Positions 24,331 through 33,603 of a stretch of 64,000 bases of DNA are shown piece after piece (position 1 is the stretch's first letter; each line of letters begins with the position of its first letter). The notes beneath the pieces were generated by a model that saw only the letters and a program-made list of their open reading frames with translations, had not been told where the DNA came from and searched no databases. The position numbers and the translations under genes are program-made. The stretch is from NCBI GenBank assembly GCA_934691925.1, contig CAKUTI010000006.1:12100-76099 (forward strand), in the 5' to 3' direction. The stretch is from an uncultured Treponema sp. Its GTDB lineage: Bacteria; Spirochaetota; Spirochaetia; Treponematales; Treponemataceae.

Positions 24331-26241
24331 ATGGAAACAACACTTCCGCGTTTTTTTAGAAAAATGGTGCAGCGTTATCCTGACATCGCTTTTCAGATGA
24401 GCCGCTTTTCTGACGGACATTTTGAGCCGACGACTTATAAAGAAGCCTATGACAATGTTTTGGCTTTTGCTGGCGGACTTCTTGAAATCGGAGTTGAGCG
24501 CGAAGAGCATATCGGAATGATTTCTGACAACCGCAAGGAATGGCAGCAGGCGGATTTGGCTTTGCTTTCTTTAGGCGCGGTTGATGTTCCGCGTGGCTGC
24601 GATGCGACAATCGGCGACTTGGAATATATTTTGTCGTTTGCCGAGTGCAAAATGGTGATTGTGGAGAATTCTTCGCAGATTAAGAAGATTGCCGGAATCA
24701 AAGACAAAATTCCTCTTGTAAAGACTTTGATTGTCTTTGAAGAGCCGGGCGAGAAAGATTTTGACGAGGCGAAAAACGCCGGAATGACGCTTTATTCGTT
24801 CAGCGAAATTTTAGAGAAAGGAAAGTCTTACAACGAGAAAAATCCTGAGAGAGTTCTTGAGGAGATGGAGAAAGGAAAATGGGACGATTTGGCTTCTATT
24901 ATCTTTACTTCCGGAACAACAGGAATGCCGAAGGGCGTAATGCTTTCGCATGGAAACTTTATTTCCCAGCTTGATGACATTGACGAGCGCATTTATCTTT
25001 ATCCGGGCGACCGCGGATTGCTCGTTCTTCCAGTCTGGCACGCGTTTGAGCGTTCGGTTGAGTACGTTGTAATGAGCCAGGGCGCGACACTTTGCTACTC
25101 AAAGCCGGTCGGACCAGTTCTTCTCGCTGACTTGCAGACTTTGAATCCACAGGTTTTGCCTGCGGTTCCGCGCGTTTTCGAGTCTGTCTACGACGGAATT
25201 TACCGCAAGATGCGAAAGACCGGCGGAATTGTGAACAGGCTTTTTAACTTTTTTACTGCGATTGCGCTTTTCCATTCAAAGCTCGACCGCGTTCTTTTTG
25301 CGAAGACCTCAAGATTCAAGATGGACTTGCGGCTTTTGCAGTGGCCGGCGTTCGTTCTTCCGTGGCTTGTCTGCTATCCGATAAAGCTTTTGGGCGGCGT
25401 TCTTGTATTCAGAAAAATCAGAAAGATGCTTGGAAAGAATTTCCGCTCGGGCGTTTCTGGCGGCGGCGCTTTGCCTCCAATCGTCTCGAAATTTTTCTGG
25501 GCGATTGGCGTTAAGCTCGTTGAAGGCTATGGTCTTACAGAGCTTTCTCCGATTGTTTCTGTGCAGCCGATTAAGAATCCGATTTTTGGAAATGTCGGCG
25601 CGCCAATCAGAGAACTTGCGGCGCGTGTTGTTGACCCGGAAACTGGAAAAGACTTGGGAAAATGCAAAAAAGGCGTTCTGGAGCTTAAAGGCCCGACGGT
25701 AATGAAAGGCTATTACAAGCAGCCGTCGCTCACAGCGAAAGTTATCGATGAGAAAGGCTGGTTCAACACTGGCGACATCGCGGTTTTGACAGTGAACAAT
25801 GAAATTTGCCTGCGCGGAAGAATCAAGGACACAATCGTCCAGACAGGCGGAGAAAATGTTGAGCCGGCTCCAATCGAGATGAAGATTCAGGAGTCAAGAT
25901 TCATCAAGACTGCGGTTGTTGTTGGCCAGGACCAGCGTTATCTTGCAGCTCTCATTGTTCCTGAAAAGACAGAAATCGAGGATTTTTGCAAGGAGACAAA
26001 TCTTCCGTACAAAAATTATTCGGAAATGGTGAAAAGCCCTGAAGTCCAGCGTATGATTGAGACCGAAGTTGCGACGAGAATCAACGCGAAAAACGGGTTC
26101 AAGTCTTACGAGAGAATCAGCAAGATTGCGCTTCTTGAAAAGGAATTTGAAGTGGGCGTGGAGATGTCTCCGAAACTCGAAGTGAAACGCTTCAAAGTGA
26201 ACGAGATTTACGCGGCTGAAATCAAGAAACTGTTCAAGTAA
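24331..26241 (+). CDS. Long-chain fatty acid-CoA ligase (AMP-binding)
   Basis: A 636-residue adenylate-forming enzyme that activates fatty acids to acyl-CoA through acyl-AMP. The P-loop-like motif IIFTSGTTGMPKG is near residue 190, and GYGLTELSP near 397. The GWFNTGDIA motif near 474 and the hinge GRIKDTIVQTGGENVEP near 493 follow in order. The final catalytic-lysine segment is divergent (SPKLEVKRFKVNE). The length fits the bacterial ACSL-like group. A GGAG site precedes the ATG. A divergent TetR gene may control it. It ends 106 bases from the converging hsdR. Confidence 0.92.
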   Translation: METTLPRFFRKMVQRYPDIAFQMSRFSDGHFEPTTYKEAYDNVLAFAGGLLEIGVEREEHIGMISDNRKEWQQADLALLSLGAVDVPRGCDATIGDLEYILSFAECKMVIVENSSQIKKIAGIKDKIPLVKTLIVFEEPGEKDFDEAKNAGMTLYSFSEILEKGKSYNEKNPERVLEEMEKGKWDDLASIIFTSGTTGMPKGVMLSHGNFISQLDDIDERIYLYPGDRGLLVLPVWHAFERSVEYVVMSQGATLCYSKPVGPVLLADLQTLNPQVLPAVPRVFESVYDGIYRKMRKTGGIVNRLFNFFTAIALFHSKLDRVLFAKTSRFKMDLRLLQWPAFVLPWLVCYPIKLLGGVLVFRKIRKMLGKNFRSGVSGGGALPPIVSKFFWAIGVKLVEGYGLTELSPIVSVQPIKNPIFGNVGAPIRELAARVVDPETGKDLGKCKKGVLELKGPTVMKGYYKQPSLTAKVIDEKGWFNTGDIAVLTVNNEICLRGRIKDTIVQTGGENVEPAPIEMKIQESRFIKTAVVVGQDQRYLAALIVPEKTEIEDFCKETNLPYKNYSEMVKSPEVQRMIETEVATRINAKNGFKSYERISKIALLEKEFEVGVEMSPKLEVKRFKVNEIYAAEIKKLFK

Positions 26242-26276
26242 AATAAATGAAATCGCTGGCGTTGAGTTTTCTTAAT

Positions 26277-26334
26277 GCCAGTATGAACTGGCAAAGCTGG
26301 TGGAACGGTAAAGTTGGCAAATGCTAGCTAGCAT
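26277..26334. other. Palindromes at the right-hand border of the R-M island
   Basis: GCCAGT/ACTGGC (26277-26282 and 26287-26292) form a hairpin. A 14-base perfect palindrome ATGCTAGCTAGCAT follows at 26321-26334. They stand between the 3' ends of the acyl-CoA synthetase gene and hsdR. Neither is followed by a T-run long enough to be a typical terminator. Confidence 0.5.
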
Positions 26335-26347
26335 GAACAAAACTGTT

Positions 26348-29300
26348 CTACGCAGCATCTCCAAGCCAGCCGTAATGCTGTACAGCCATATCAACAAAAT
26401 GGTTAAGCAGCAGATTGATTTTTGAATCAAATGCATCTTTGTCAAAGCTTTGCGGCAAGTCCGCATCTAGTGAGGAAATAATCGCATCCTTTACTGTTGT
26501 AGAAGCCTGATTGTCCTTGTACCAGTCTACAACAAAGAGGTTTTGCTTTTCTTCTGTAAGTTTTTTGTACAGATTTTTAGCAGCGAGCTTTACACTCATT
26601 TCTTCATCTTTCGTGAGTTTCCGGCCTTTTATAAGCAGGTCAAACATTTCAAGTTCTTCTTCGGCAAGACCTTCTGTTTCAGCACGCTTATCTTCTTTTT
26701 TCATGTCTTCAATAAGCTGCAGGAGCTGCTCATAATACTCTTCATTTTCACTGCCGCCGGCATTGTACTGGTCTATGATGTTTTTGAACCGTTCACTGAA
26801 TTTTATCCGCCCGCAGTTTTTGTTAATCATAATCTTGAGCATCTTCTGAATGAACTCTTTCATGTTGTCAATTTCGATTGCTTTGTATTGAGCCTTGTGA
26901 ATCTCTTTTCTAAGCTCTTCCACATCAACTTTGGAAAGGTCAATGACTTTGAATTCGTGAATGAGATAATCAGAAGATTTCTTGCCGCTCGGGTCGCTTG
27001 TGTCTTCCGGTTTTTCTGAACTGACTGATGTGTCAAGCAGAGCCTGCATTCTTGCCTTTGCACGGTCAAGTTTTTCATCATTAACATTGTTGTTCATTAA
27101 ATCATTTAGGTATTTTAACGGCTTAAATTTTTCGTTCTGCCAGCCCATTTCAAAAATCTCAGGCTTGCTGGCTTCGTAAAGATTAAGCATTGTATTTGTA
27201 ATAACGCGGAACTTTTCTTTGCCTTCGTCTTTCTGGTAGATGATTTCCAGCGCGTTTCGCAAGGCTTCGAGTTTTTCCAAATCGCCAGAAAGTTTATTGA
27301 TTTTTTCAAGGCTTATATCAAGTTCCGATAAAAACTCGTCTGCCTCATCAATGCTTTGGTCAATCAGTTCAAGAAGATACTCAATATTTTTTGCCGGAAA
27401 CTCATTGCCGTCATCGCCAGTTGCATAATCGGTAAGCGCCTGCTGCATGTACTTAAATACATTTACATAATCAACAATAATGCCGCTTGTTTTTCCCGGA
27501 TAGACACGGTTTGCACGGGCAATTGCCTGCATAAGAGTGTGTCCTTTCATCGGCTTATCAAGATAGAGCGTAGAAAGATTCGGCACGTCAAAGCCTGTAA
27601 GCCACATTGCACAAACAAAAACAAGCTGCAGCGGATCTTTTTTATCTTTGAAGCGGTCTTCTATATCTGCGCCGTCAACAACAGCATTCATCTTGTCGCG
27701 GTGAGGCTTTATGTTTAATCCCTGTTCAGCAAACTTCTTTTCTTCGTCTGTGTCTTCAGAAATTATCACAGCCATTTCAACATTGTTCATGTAATCAAGA
27801 CGAGCTTTTATTTCGTCGCGCTCTTCTTTTGTCTCAGCATTGCTGCGTTCTATTATCAGCTGTTTCTTTTCCAAATCCCAGTAGTGCTGAACCTTGTCGT
27901 ACATTTTTACAGCGGTAAACTTATCAACCGAAACAACCATTCCCTTTCCAAGAAATCCGCGGCGTGGAAAATGATGCGCAATATCTTGAGCAATTTTATC
28001 AAGGCGTTCATCACGTTTGAGAACTTCAATTATCTTGCTTCCGGAATCTTCAAGCTTTTTGATTTCTTCTTCGTTCAAGTTTTCATCTTCAATGATGTCT
28101 AAAATATCATCATCAAGGAAGTTGTTTGTAAGTCCCACTTCCGGCACACGGCGGCTGTAGAAAAGAGGCACTGTAGATCCGTCTTCTACCGACTGGGCAA
28201 AATTATATTCAGAAACATAATCTCCAAACCACTGGTTTGTCAGACGTTTTGAGCCAAGCAGCGGTGTTCCAGTAAATGCAATAAAATTTGCATTTGGCAA
28301 AGCTGTATGCATATTCTCTGCAAGGTCCTTATACTGGGTGCGGTGAGCTTCATCTATCAAAACAAAAATGTCGTTGCGCTCACTGAGGACAGGATATTTC
28401 TTTCCTTTGTCATAACGGAATTTATGAATCATTGAAAAAATGAATTTCTTGTTGCTTTTAAGATATTCGCGGAGCTGCTGCGAATTTTTAGGCTGACATT
28501 CTTCTTTGTTGCCAATCACTTCTGTGCGCACAAAGTTTTTGTAAATCTGAGTGTCAAGATCTGTTCGGTCGGTAACAATAAAGAAAGTGAAATTGCCCTT
28601 TAACTTGCGGGCGCATTTCCGTGCAAAGAAGACCATTGAATATGATTTTCCAGAGCCTTGCGTATGCCAAAAAACGCCAAGTTTTCCTTTAAGTTCTTCT
28701 CGGCGTTCAGCATTTTTCATAAGATTATTAACGCCAAGAAACTGATGGTTCTTTGCAATAATTTTGATTTTCTGGTTCTGGAACAAAATAAAGTTTTCGA
28801 TGTAGTCAATAAGATGTTCTTTCTTGCAAAGACCGCGTGCAAAGTATTCAATGGAAACTCCATGCTCTTTTATGTCCTTGCGGTTTGGCTTTTCAGATTC
28901 GCTTTCCGCTTTTAGCCATTCAAAGAAAAATTCATAATCTGCGTTCCATGCGCCAAGCCGGGTTTCAAGCCCATTGCTCAAAACACAAATCTGATTAAAG
29001 GCAAAAAGATTCGGGATGTCTTTTTTATAATCAGTCAGATTCTTGTTAAAGGCCTCTTCCATTTTGATAATGGCATTTTTTAGTTCAACAAAAACAAGAG
29101 GAAGCCCGTTTACAAAAATAATCACATCTGGCCTACGCCAGCAATACTGTCCCTGAATCCACATCTGCGAAACAGCAGTAAAAATGTTGTTTTCTGGATT
29201 CTCAAAATCAATCAGCTTTACAAAATCAAAAGTTTGCTTGCCGTCTTTTTTGAAATCAACCTTTTTGCCGTTGCGAATCAGATTGTAATTATCATAATTG

Positions 29301-29581
29301 GTTTTCACCATGTCAGTGCCGGTAAAGTCGCGGCACAATTCCCGGACTACGGAATCTATAATTTCCGTAGGGATATTTGGATTGATTTTATAAAGGGCTG
29401 TTTTTATCTGTTCTGGCAAAACGCATTGTTTTTTAGAAGTGCGGCAAGTTCCGTCATTCAAATCTTCCTTAAAATTTGGATTTGAATCGCACTGAATGAA
29501 GTTATCATAGTCAAGCTCTTTGCTTCTAAGAATGTTTATAAAGGAAGCTTCAATATCGTCTTCTGTAATGTAGTTTGCCAT
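26348..29581 (-). CDS. hsdR: Type I restriction enzyme, R (translocase/nuclease) subunit
   Basis: A 1077-residue HsdR that translocates unmodified DNA using ATP and cuts it at a distance. The N-terminal PD-(D/E)xK nuclease is seen as RRPDVIIFVNGLPLVFVELK near residue 160-180. The SF2 motor has Walker A HTQGSGKS near 310 and the DEAH box LIDEAHRTQY near 395. Later motor motifs are TGTPLLG, and MWLTGFDVPN near 640 followed by QAIARANRVYPGK. The C-terminus is helical for assembly with HsdM. All catalytic motifs appear intact. It is the last gene of the operon, 6 bases after the DUF4143 gene. Confidence 0.95.
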   Translation of the reverse strand: MANYITEDDIEASFINILRSKELDYDNFIQCDSNPNFKEDLNDGTCRTSKKQCVLPEQIKTALYKINPNIPTEIIDSVVRELCRDFTGTDMVKTNYDNYNLIRNGKKVDFKKDGKQTFDFVKLIDFENPENNIFTAVSQMWIQGQYCWRRPDVIIFVNGLPLVFVELKNAIIKMEEAFNKNLTDYKKDIPNLFAFNQICVLSNGLETRLGAWNADYEFFFEWLKAESESEKPNRKDIKEHGVSIEYFARGLCKKEHLIDYIENFILFQNQKIKIIAKNHQFLGVNNLMKNAERREELKGKLGVFWHTQGSGKSYSMVFFARKCARKLKGNFTFFIVTDRTDLDTQIYKNFVRTEVIGNKEECQPKNSQQLREYLKSNKKFIFSMIHKFRYDKGKKYPVLSERNDIFVLIDEAHRTQYKDLAENMHTALPNANFIAFTGTPLLGSKRLTNQWFGDYVSEYNFAQSVEDGSTVPLFYSRRVPEVGLTNNFLDDDILDIIEDENLNEEEIKKLEDSGSKIIEVLKRDERLDKIAQDIAHHFPRRGFLGKGMVVSVDKFTAVKMYDKVQHYWDLEKKQLIIERSNAETKEERDEIKARLDYMNNVEMAVIISEDTDEEKKFAEQGLNIKPHRDKMNAVVDGADIEDRFKDKKDPLQLVFVCAMWLTGFDVPNLSTLYLDKPMKGHTLMQAIARANRVYPGKTSGIIVDYVNVFKYMQQALTDYATGDDGNEFPAKNIEYLLELIDQSIDEADEFLSELDISLEKINKLSGDLEKLEALRNALEIIYQKDEGKEKFRVITNTMLNLYEASKPEIFEMGWQNEKFKPLKYLNDLMNNNVNDEKLDRAKARMQALLDTSVSSEKPEDTSDPSGKKSSDYLIHEFKVIDLSKVDVEELRKEIHKAQYKAIEIDNMKEFIQKMLKIMINKNCGRIKFSERFKNIIDQYNAGGSENEEYYEQLLQLIEDMKKEDKRAETEGLAEEELEMFDLLIKGRKLTKDEEMSVKLAAKNLYKKLTEEKQNLFVVDWYKDNQASTTVKDAIISSLDADLPQSFDKDAFDSKINLLLNHFVDMAVQHYGWLGDAA

Positions 29582-29587
29582 AAACTG

Positions 29588-30784
29588 CTACTCCTTATTC
29601 AAAAGAAAATCCGCAAGATTTATTATGCTGATACCTTCATATAAGTATTTTTCATGTCTTGTTCTTGCAATTAAAAACTTAGGATAGGCATCTTTTATGC
29701 TCAGCAATGGAGACACTTCCCGTTCAAACGTTTCTGGAGAAGAAATATCGTCGCTAACCTGAATATAGATTTTTTCACTCTGTTTTATTGCCACAAAATC
29801 AATTTCCTTTTTGTATAATACTCCAGTATAAACTTCATAGCTCCTTCGCAGCAATTCAATGCAAACCATGTTTTCATAAACTCTGCCATAGTCCATATTT
29901 TTTGTTCCGAGAATAGCATAGCGGAAAGAATGGTCAGCAAGATAATATTTGTCCTGGCTTGCAAGATATTTTTTTCCGTGGATGTCATAGCGGCGCACTT
30001 TATAAAAGGCAAAAGCATTGCAAAGATAATTCAGATATGAGCCTATAGTTTTATCATTTGTTTTTTCATGATTGCTTGTAAGAGTAGCAGCAATCTTACG
30101 GACTGAAACTTCTGAAGAAATATTGTCCAGCATAAAGTCATTTAATTTATTCAGCAAAAGCTCATTTTTGATTTTATATTTCTGAACAATATCCCGAGTT
30201 ATCAAAGTGTTAAAAACATCTTTTATGTAGGAATACTTTTCTTCAGGAGACTTATAAACGAATGAACCCGCCATTCCTCCTTCCTTTACAAATGAATCAA
30301 AAGCATCCTCGGTGTTGCTGCATGAAAAATATTTCTGGTATTCATAAAAAGAAAAAGGAAAAACTTGAACTTGAAAAACGCGTCCTGTAAAAAGCGTTGC
30401 TAAATCGCTCGAAAGCAAAAAGGCATTGGAACCGGTTATATAAATGTCATATTTTTCGCTTGCATGAAAAGAATTGATTACTTTTTCAAAGTCTGAACAA
30501 AACTGGACTTCATCTATCAACAGAAAATTGTTTTTATTGCTTTGATAATGTTCTTCAACATAGGAATTCAAGGCAGGCGCAGTTTTAATTGAATCGAACT
30601 CAAAAAGATTGTAATTGATGTGAATGATATTTGCAGCCTTATCTGTTTCTTTTATCCAGTCAATAAATGCATCCATCAGTTTAGATTTACCGGAACGGCG
30701 AACGCCTGTTATTACTTTTATATCTGGTGTTCCAATTACACTTTTGAGCTTGTCTAAATAAAATTCCCGTTCAATCAGTTTCAT
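29588..30784 (-). CDS. AAA ATPase with C-terminal DUF4143, inside the hsd operon
   Basis: A 398-residue protein with Walker A GVRRSGKS near residue 29 and Walker B FLLIDEVQF near 87. The family signature ITGSNAFLLSSDLATLFTGR lies near 115. The C-terminal DUF4143 half ends with KKEIDFVAI...IYIQVS, a PD-(D/E)xK-like strand pair. These ATPases are widespread and poorly understood, with defence or toxin-antitoxin-like roles proposed. The gene sits between fic and hsdR. It is preceded by large inverted repeats and by a TATATA box 8 bases before its ATG, so it can probably be transcribed on its own. Confidence 0.87.
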   Translation of the reverse strand: MKLIEREFYLDKLKSVIGTPDIKVITGVRRSGKSKLMDAFIDWIKETDKAANIIHINYNLFEFDSIKTAPALNSYVEEHYQSNKNNFLLIDEVQFCSDFEKVINSFHASEKYDIYITGSNAFLLSSDLATLFTGRVFQVQVFPFSFYEYQKYFSCSNTEDAFDSFVKEGGMAGSFVYKSPEEKYSYIKDVFNTLITRDIVQKYKIKNELLLNKLNDFMLDNISSEVSVRKIAATLTSNHEKTNDKTIGSYLNYLCNAFAFYKVRRYDIHGKKYLASQDKYYLADHSFRYAILGTKNMDYGRVYENMVCIELLRRSYEVYTGVLYKKEIDFVAIKQSEKIYIQVSDDISSPETFEREVSPLLSIKDAYPKFLIARTRHEKYLYEGISIINLADFLLNKE

Positions 30785-31000
30785 AAGAAAAGTATATATT
30801 GCCTATTTCGCAAAATCAATAAAATTTCAATTTTGCGAAATAGAAATCAATATTATTACTTAAAATTGATAAATTTTCATTTTTTGAGTAATAAGTGTTC
30901 AGTTTGTTACTCAAAAACAATGAATTGTCAATTTTGAGAAATATGTTCATGCGCAAATTTTCTGAAATCTTGTGGATGAATTGGATATTTGCGGAAAAAC
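30785..31000 (-). promoter_or_regulatory. Dyad-rich control region upstream of the DUF4143 gene
   Basis: CTATTTCGCAAAAT (30803-30816) and ATTTTGCGAAATAG (30830-30843) are perfect 14-bp inverted arms around a 13-base loop. A second dyad pairs TTTTTGAGTAA (30881-30891) with TTACTCAAAAA (30907-30917), with further partial pairing of AAATTGA arms outside. A TATATA box (30793-30798) lies between the first dyad and the ATG at 30784. The dyads sit where the -35 region and upstream operators would be, so they could bind a dimeric repressor or the ATPase itself. Confidence 0.65.
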
Positions 31001-31049
31001 AGGGGAAATTTTCCCTTAATTTCCTCTAATTTCCCTTATTTTATCTTCA
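31001..31049. repeat. 49-bp direct repeat, copy at the fic 3' end
   Basis: Identical over 49 bases to 32357-32405. This copy encodes the last ten codons and stop of fic (EDKIREIRGN) and runs 15 bases past it. The same bases in the other copy are read in a different frame as the end of hsdS. It contains an internal GGGGAAATTTTCCC symmetry and a repeated AATTTCC motif. Confidence 0.92.
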
Positions 31050-32314
31050 AAATCTTCCGCCCTTAAATATCCAACAAGACGTTGGTTTAGCGGATATGTT
31101 TTTAATAATCCTATTTTTACAAGCCCTTCTAAATCAGATCTAATTGTTTTAACAGATACACCTAATTCCGTCTGCAAATCTTTGCTTGTAAATATTGTGC
31201 TTGGTTTTTCAGTTGCAATTTTAATGATTTGCGCTTGTCGTTCGTTAATGCCTATTATCGACTTGAATTCAAACAAGGCACTCCGCTCTTTTGATTTTCG
31301 TTCAAGATATTTAGTCAACTCAATAAACGATTTATTCAGCACTACAAGATTGTAATTTATAAAATATCCTAAATCATAATCATCATGCTCAGTATACAAA
31401 AAAACTTTCTCATATTTATCTTTTGAAGCATATATGATTCTTGAAATAGATAGAAATTCTGTAAGCCAATAACCCTTTTTAAGCATATACCAGTAAAAAA
31501 GCGAACGGGCTGTCCGGCCATTTCCATCAGTAAAAGGATGCAGAAATGAAACTACAAAGTGAATAATTATTGCCTTTATAATTGGATGAACGAAAGTTTC
31601 ATCTTTGTTTGCAAAATCGCATAAATCATTTAAGACAGTTTCAATTTCGTTATAATCTGGAGGTTTATGTGCTATTTCTCCAGTTATATTATTTGAAACA
31701 ACTATATCATTGCTGTTTCTGAATTGGCCTTCTTCAGCTGAGTTTTCCAGAGTTTTTTCTGTTATTCGTCTATGTATTTCCAACAATAACTCTTTGGTTA
31801 AGGTGTCGTTCTTCTTTTCAGAAAGGAATCGAATTGTTTTATAATTATTCAATATCATTTGTTGGCTTGAATCTTTAGGCTTTTTTTGTTTTTGAAGCAT
31901 TTCTTTTGCAACTTTTCGCGTTGTAGATGCACCTTCCATCTGGCTAGAGGCAATTGCTTCTTCCATAATTGAACTAAGCAAATAATACTGTTTTGTTTTT
32001 TCAGTTATCATGTTGTCAGAAGATAAAGTACCTCCAAAATTCATATCAAAATCATGAAGGTATTTTTGCATATAATCATTTATCTTGTATTTGAAAATAT
32101 ATTTACCAAACGAAACCTCATTAGACATACGAGTTAATTTTATTGCTGCCCAAAAATCTTTTGGATTTATTCCTTCTGGTGAATTATATTTTACCTTGTC
32201 CCAGTAGTAATAATTTTCATCTACTTTTCTAAAATAGTTTTGATATTCTGGATTGATTATTAGCGAAACAGATGTTTCGGGATTAAAATCAGACTTTGGC
32301 GGATCTTCAATCAT
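31016..32314 (-). CDS. Fic-domain AMP-transferase with winged-helix C-terminus
   Basis: A 432-residue Fic protein. The catalytic motif HPFTDGNGRTARS near residue 260 has the histidine, acidic residue and GNGRxxR intact. An N-terminal inhibitory motif of the form S-x-x-x-E-G is present as SSQMEG near 120, typical of class II Fic enzymes that self-restrain. The C-terminal 75 residues form a winged helix (FTSKDLQTELGVSVKTIRSDL), so it may bind DNA and regulate locally. Fic enzymes transfer AMP to target proteins. It is bracketed by 49-bp direct repeats, and its last codons lie inside the left copy. Confidence 0.92.
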   Translation of the reverse strand: MIEDPPKSDFNPETSVSLIINPEYQNYFRKVDENYYYWDKVKYNSPEGINPKDFWAAIKLTRMSNEVSFGKYIFKYKINDYMQKYLHDFDMNFGGTLSSDNMITEKTKQYYLLSSIMEEAIASSQMEGASTTRKVAKEMLQKQKKPKDSSQQMILNNYKTIRFLSEKKNDTLTKELLLEIHRRITEKTLENSAEEGQFRNSNDIVVSNNITGEIAHKPPDYNEIETVLNDLCDFANKDETFVHPIIKAIIIHFVVSFLHPFTDGNGRTARSLFYWYMLKKGYWLTEFLSISRIIYASKDKYEKVFLYTEHDDYDLGYFINYNLVVLNKSFIELTKYLERKSKERSALFEFKSIIGINERQAQIIKIATEKPSTIFTSKDLQTELGVSVKTIRSDLEGLVKIGLLKTYPLNQRLVGYLRAEDFEDKIREIRGN

Positions 32315-32356
32315 AATTTGAATTTAACATAGATGTGTTGTATTAGCAAGGAAATT

Positions 32357-32405
32357 AGGGGAAATTTTCCCTTAATTTCCTCTAATTTCCCTTATTTTAT
32401 CTTCA
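32357..32405. repeat. 49-bp direct repeat, copy at the hsdS 3' end
   Basis: Identical to 31001-31049. In this copy the leftward hsdS frame ends within the repeat (LKIK then TAA). The two copies are 1356 bases apart and bracket the whole fic gene. Confidence 0.92.
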
Positions 32406-33552
32406 GTTTGCCGCTCATAAGGCGTGGCAGTAGCAGGCCGCGCTGCTGGGTTAGGTTGGAGATTTGTTGCTGAAGATTATCAATTTTTTCAAAAACGCAA
32501 TCTGCTAGTTTATTAAATCTGTTACACAAAGATATTTCAGGCAAAACAAATTTCATTGAAGCAAAATTATTATATCGCAATGAGGGAACTGTTGCTCCTG
32601 TTGCAACAGACAGAAAATATTTTCTGTTAAGCATAAGCACATAAAAAAGAAATTTTCCAAAATTAGAACATTTAGGTTCAACACAATAACATCGTTGATG
32701 AAGATTAAACTTTCCTTTGTAATAACGAGGAATAAAAGATGTGCCCTCGCCTGGAACTATAATTGCTTCACAATCTTTTATCCATTCATTGCTTTTCTTT
32801 ATTTCTTGTGAACGGTCAAATAATGGATAAATGCCATCTTCTTCTGCATCTTCTCTATTACATTTTCCAGTAGAAATATTAGCAACATTTTCTAATTTCT
32901 CTACTTTCCACCCCGCAGGTAGTCCGTTTTCAAACTTGGCGGTTTGATAGCCGGGAAAGCGGAAGCGGACGAACCATTCTTTGTAGAGCTCGCTTGCGGC
33001 GGTCTGCAGGGCTTTTATCTGCTTTTTGTAGTTTTGTATAAGGTCGTCGTAGGCTGAAAGTATTGAGGCAATTTTTTTCTGTGTGGGGAGAGGGGGAAGT
33101 TGAACTTTTAATTTTTTTATTTTATCCACATTTAAATTTGGTTGAGCGCCTCCAGTTTTGTATAAAACCAATTGTTGATACTGTGTCCATAAATAATAAT
33201 ATACAAATGCATAATGAGCTATTTTTTCATTTATTTGTAAATTACAGCAAGCTTGATTTGTTGACAGCGGTATTTTATTAACAGCAACTCTTCCCGCAGT
33301 ATATCCTTGTCCATACATTGCAACAATTATGGAATTAACAGGTATTAATTTAGCACTTGAATTTTTTAGCCCCTTCTCGGAAATAAAATTTTCTGTTTTA
33401 TAAATATAAGAATAATTGACTTCCCCAGTTTTTAACCAAGGTATAGTTGCTGGATAATAATAGTCCTTATTTGATGTAAGAGGTGTACCACCTGATATAA
33501 CTTTATCACAAATATCTTGTATTTTACATTCTTTCCATTCTTTCATTTTCAT
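32392..33552 (-). CDS. hsdS: Type I restriction-modification specificity subunit
   Basis: A 386-residue HsdS that gives HsdM/HsdR their bipartite recognition site. Two target-recognition domains are visible: residues 1-150 starting MKMKEWKECKIQDICDKVISGGTP, and 205-350 starting GLPAGWKVEKLENVANIS. They are separated by conserved helical spacers (LPPLPTQKKIASILSAYDDLI near 155 and FEKIDNLQQQISNLTQQRG near 355). Both domains are complete, so the specificity is defined but unreadable from sequence. It lies 51 bases after the BRO-N gene. Its last codons are in a 49-bp repeat also present after fic. Confidence 0.95.
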   Translation of the reverse strand: MKMKEWKECKIQDICDKVISGGTPLTSNKDYYYPATIPWLKTGEVNYSYIYKTENFISEKGLKNSSAKLIPVNSIIVAMYGQGYTAGRVAVNKIPLSTNQACCNLQINEKIAHYAFVYYYLWTQYQQLVLYKTGGAQPNLNVDKIKKLKVQLPPLPTQKKIASILSAYDDLIQNYKKQIKALQTAASELYKEWFVRFRFPGYQTAKFENGLPAGWKVEKLENVANISTGKCNREDAEEDGIYPLFDRSQEIKKSNEWIKDCEAIIVPGEGTSFIPRYYKGKFNLHQRCYCVEPKCSNFGKFLFYVLMLNRKYFLSVATGATVPSLRYNNFASMKFVLPEISLCNRFNKLADCVFEKIDNLQQQISNLTQQRGLLLPRLMSGKLKIK

Positions 33553-33566
33553 ATTTCCATATTCTT

Positions 33567-33585
33567 GGAATTACGTTATAATTCC
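33567..33585. other. Small perfect hairpin between the BRO-N gene and hsdS
   Basis: GGAATTA (33567-33573) pairs with TAATTCC (33579-33585) around CGTTA. It lies in the 51-base spacer upstream of hsdS and could affect mRNA stability or hsdS translation. Confidence 0.5.
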
Positions 33586-33603
33586 CAACCCGTGTGAAAT
33601 ATC

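Noticed and set aside
26321-26334. ATGCTAGCTAGCAT palindrome as an attachment site of the R-M island
   Set aside because: No matching sequence was seen at the other border of the island near 37600-37700, and there is no integrase or tRNA gene.
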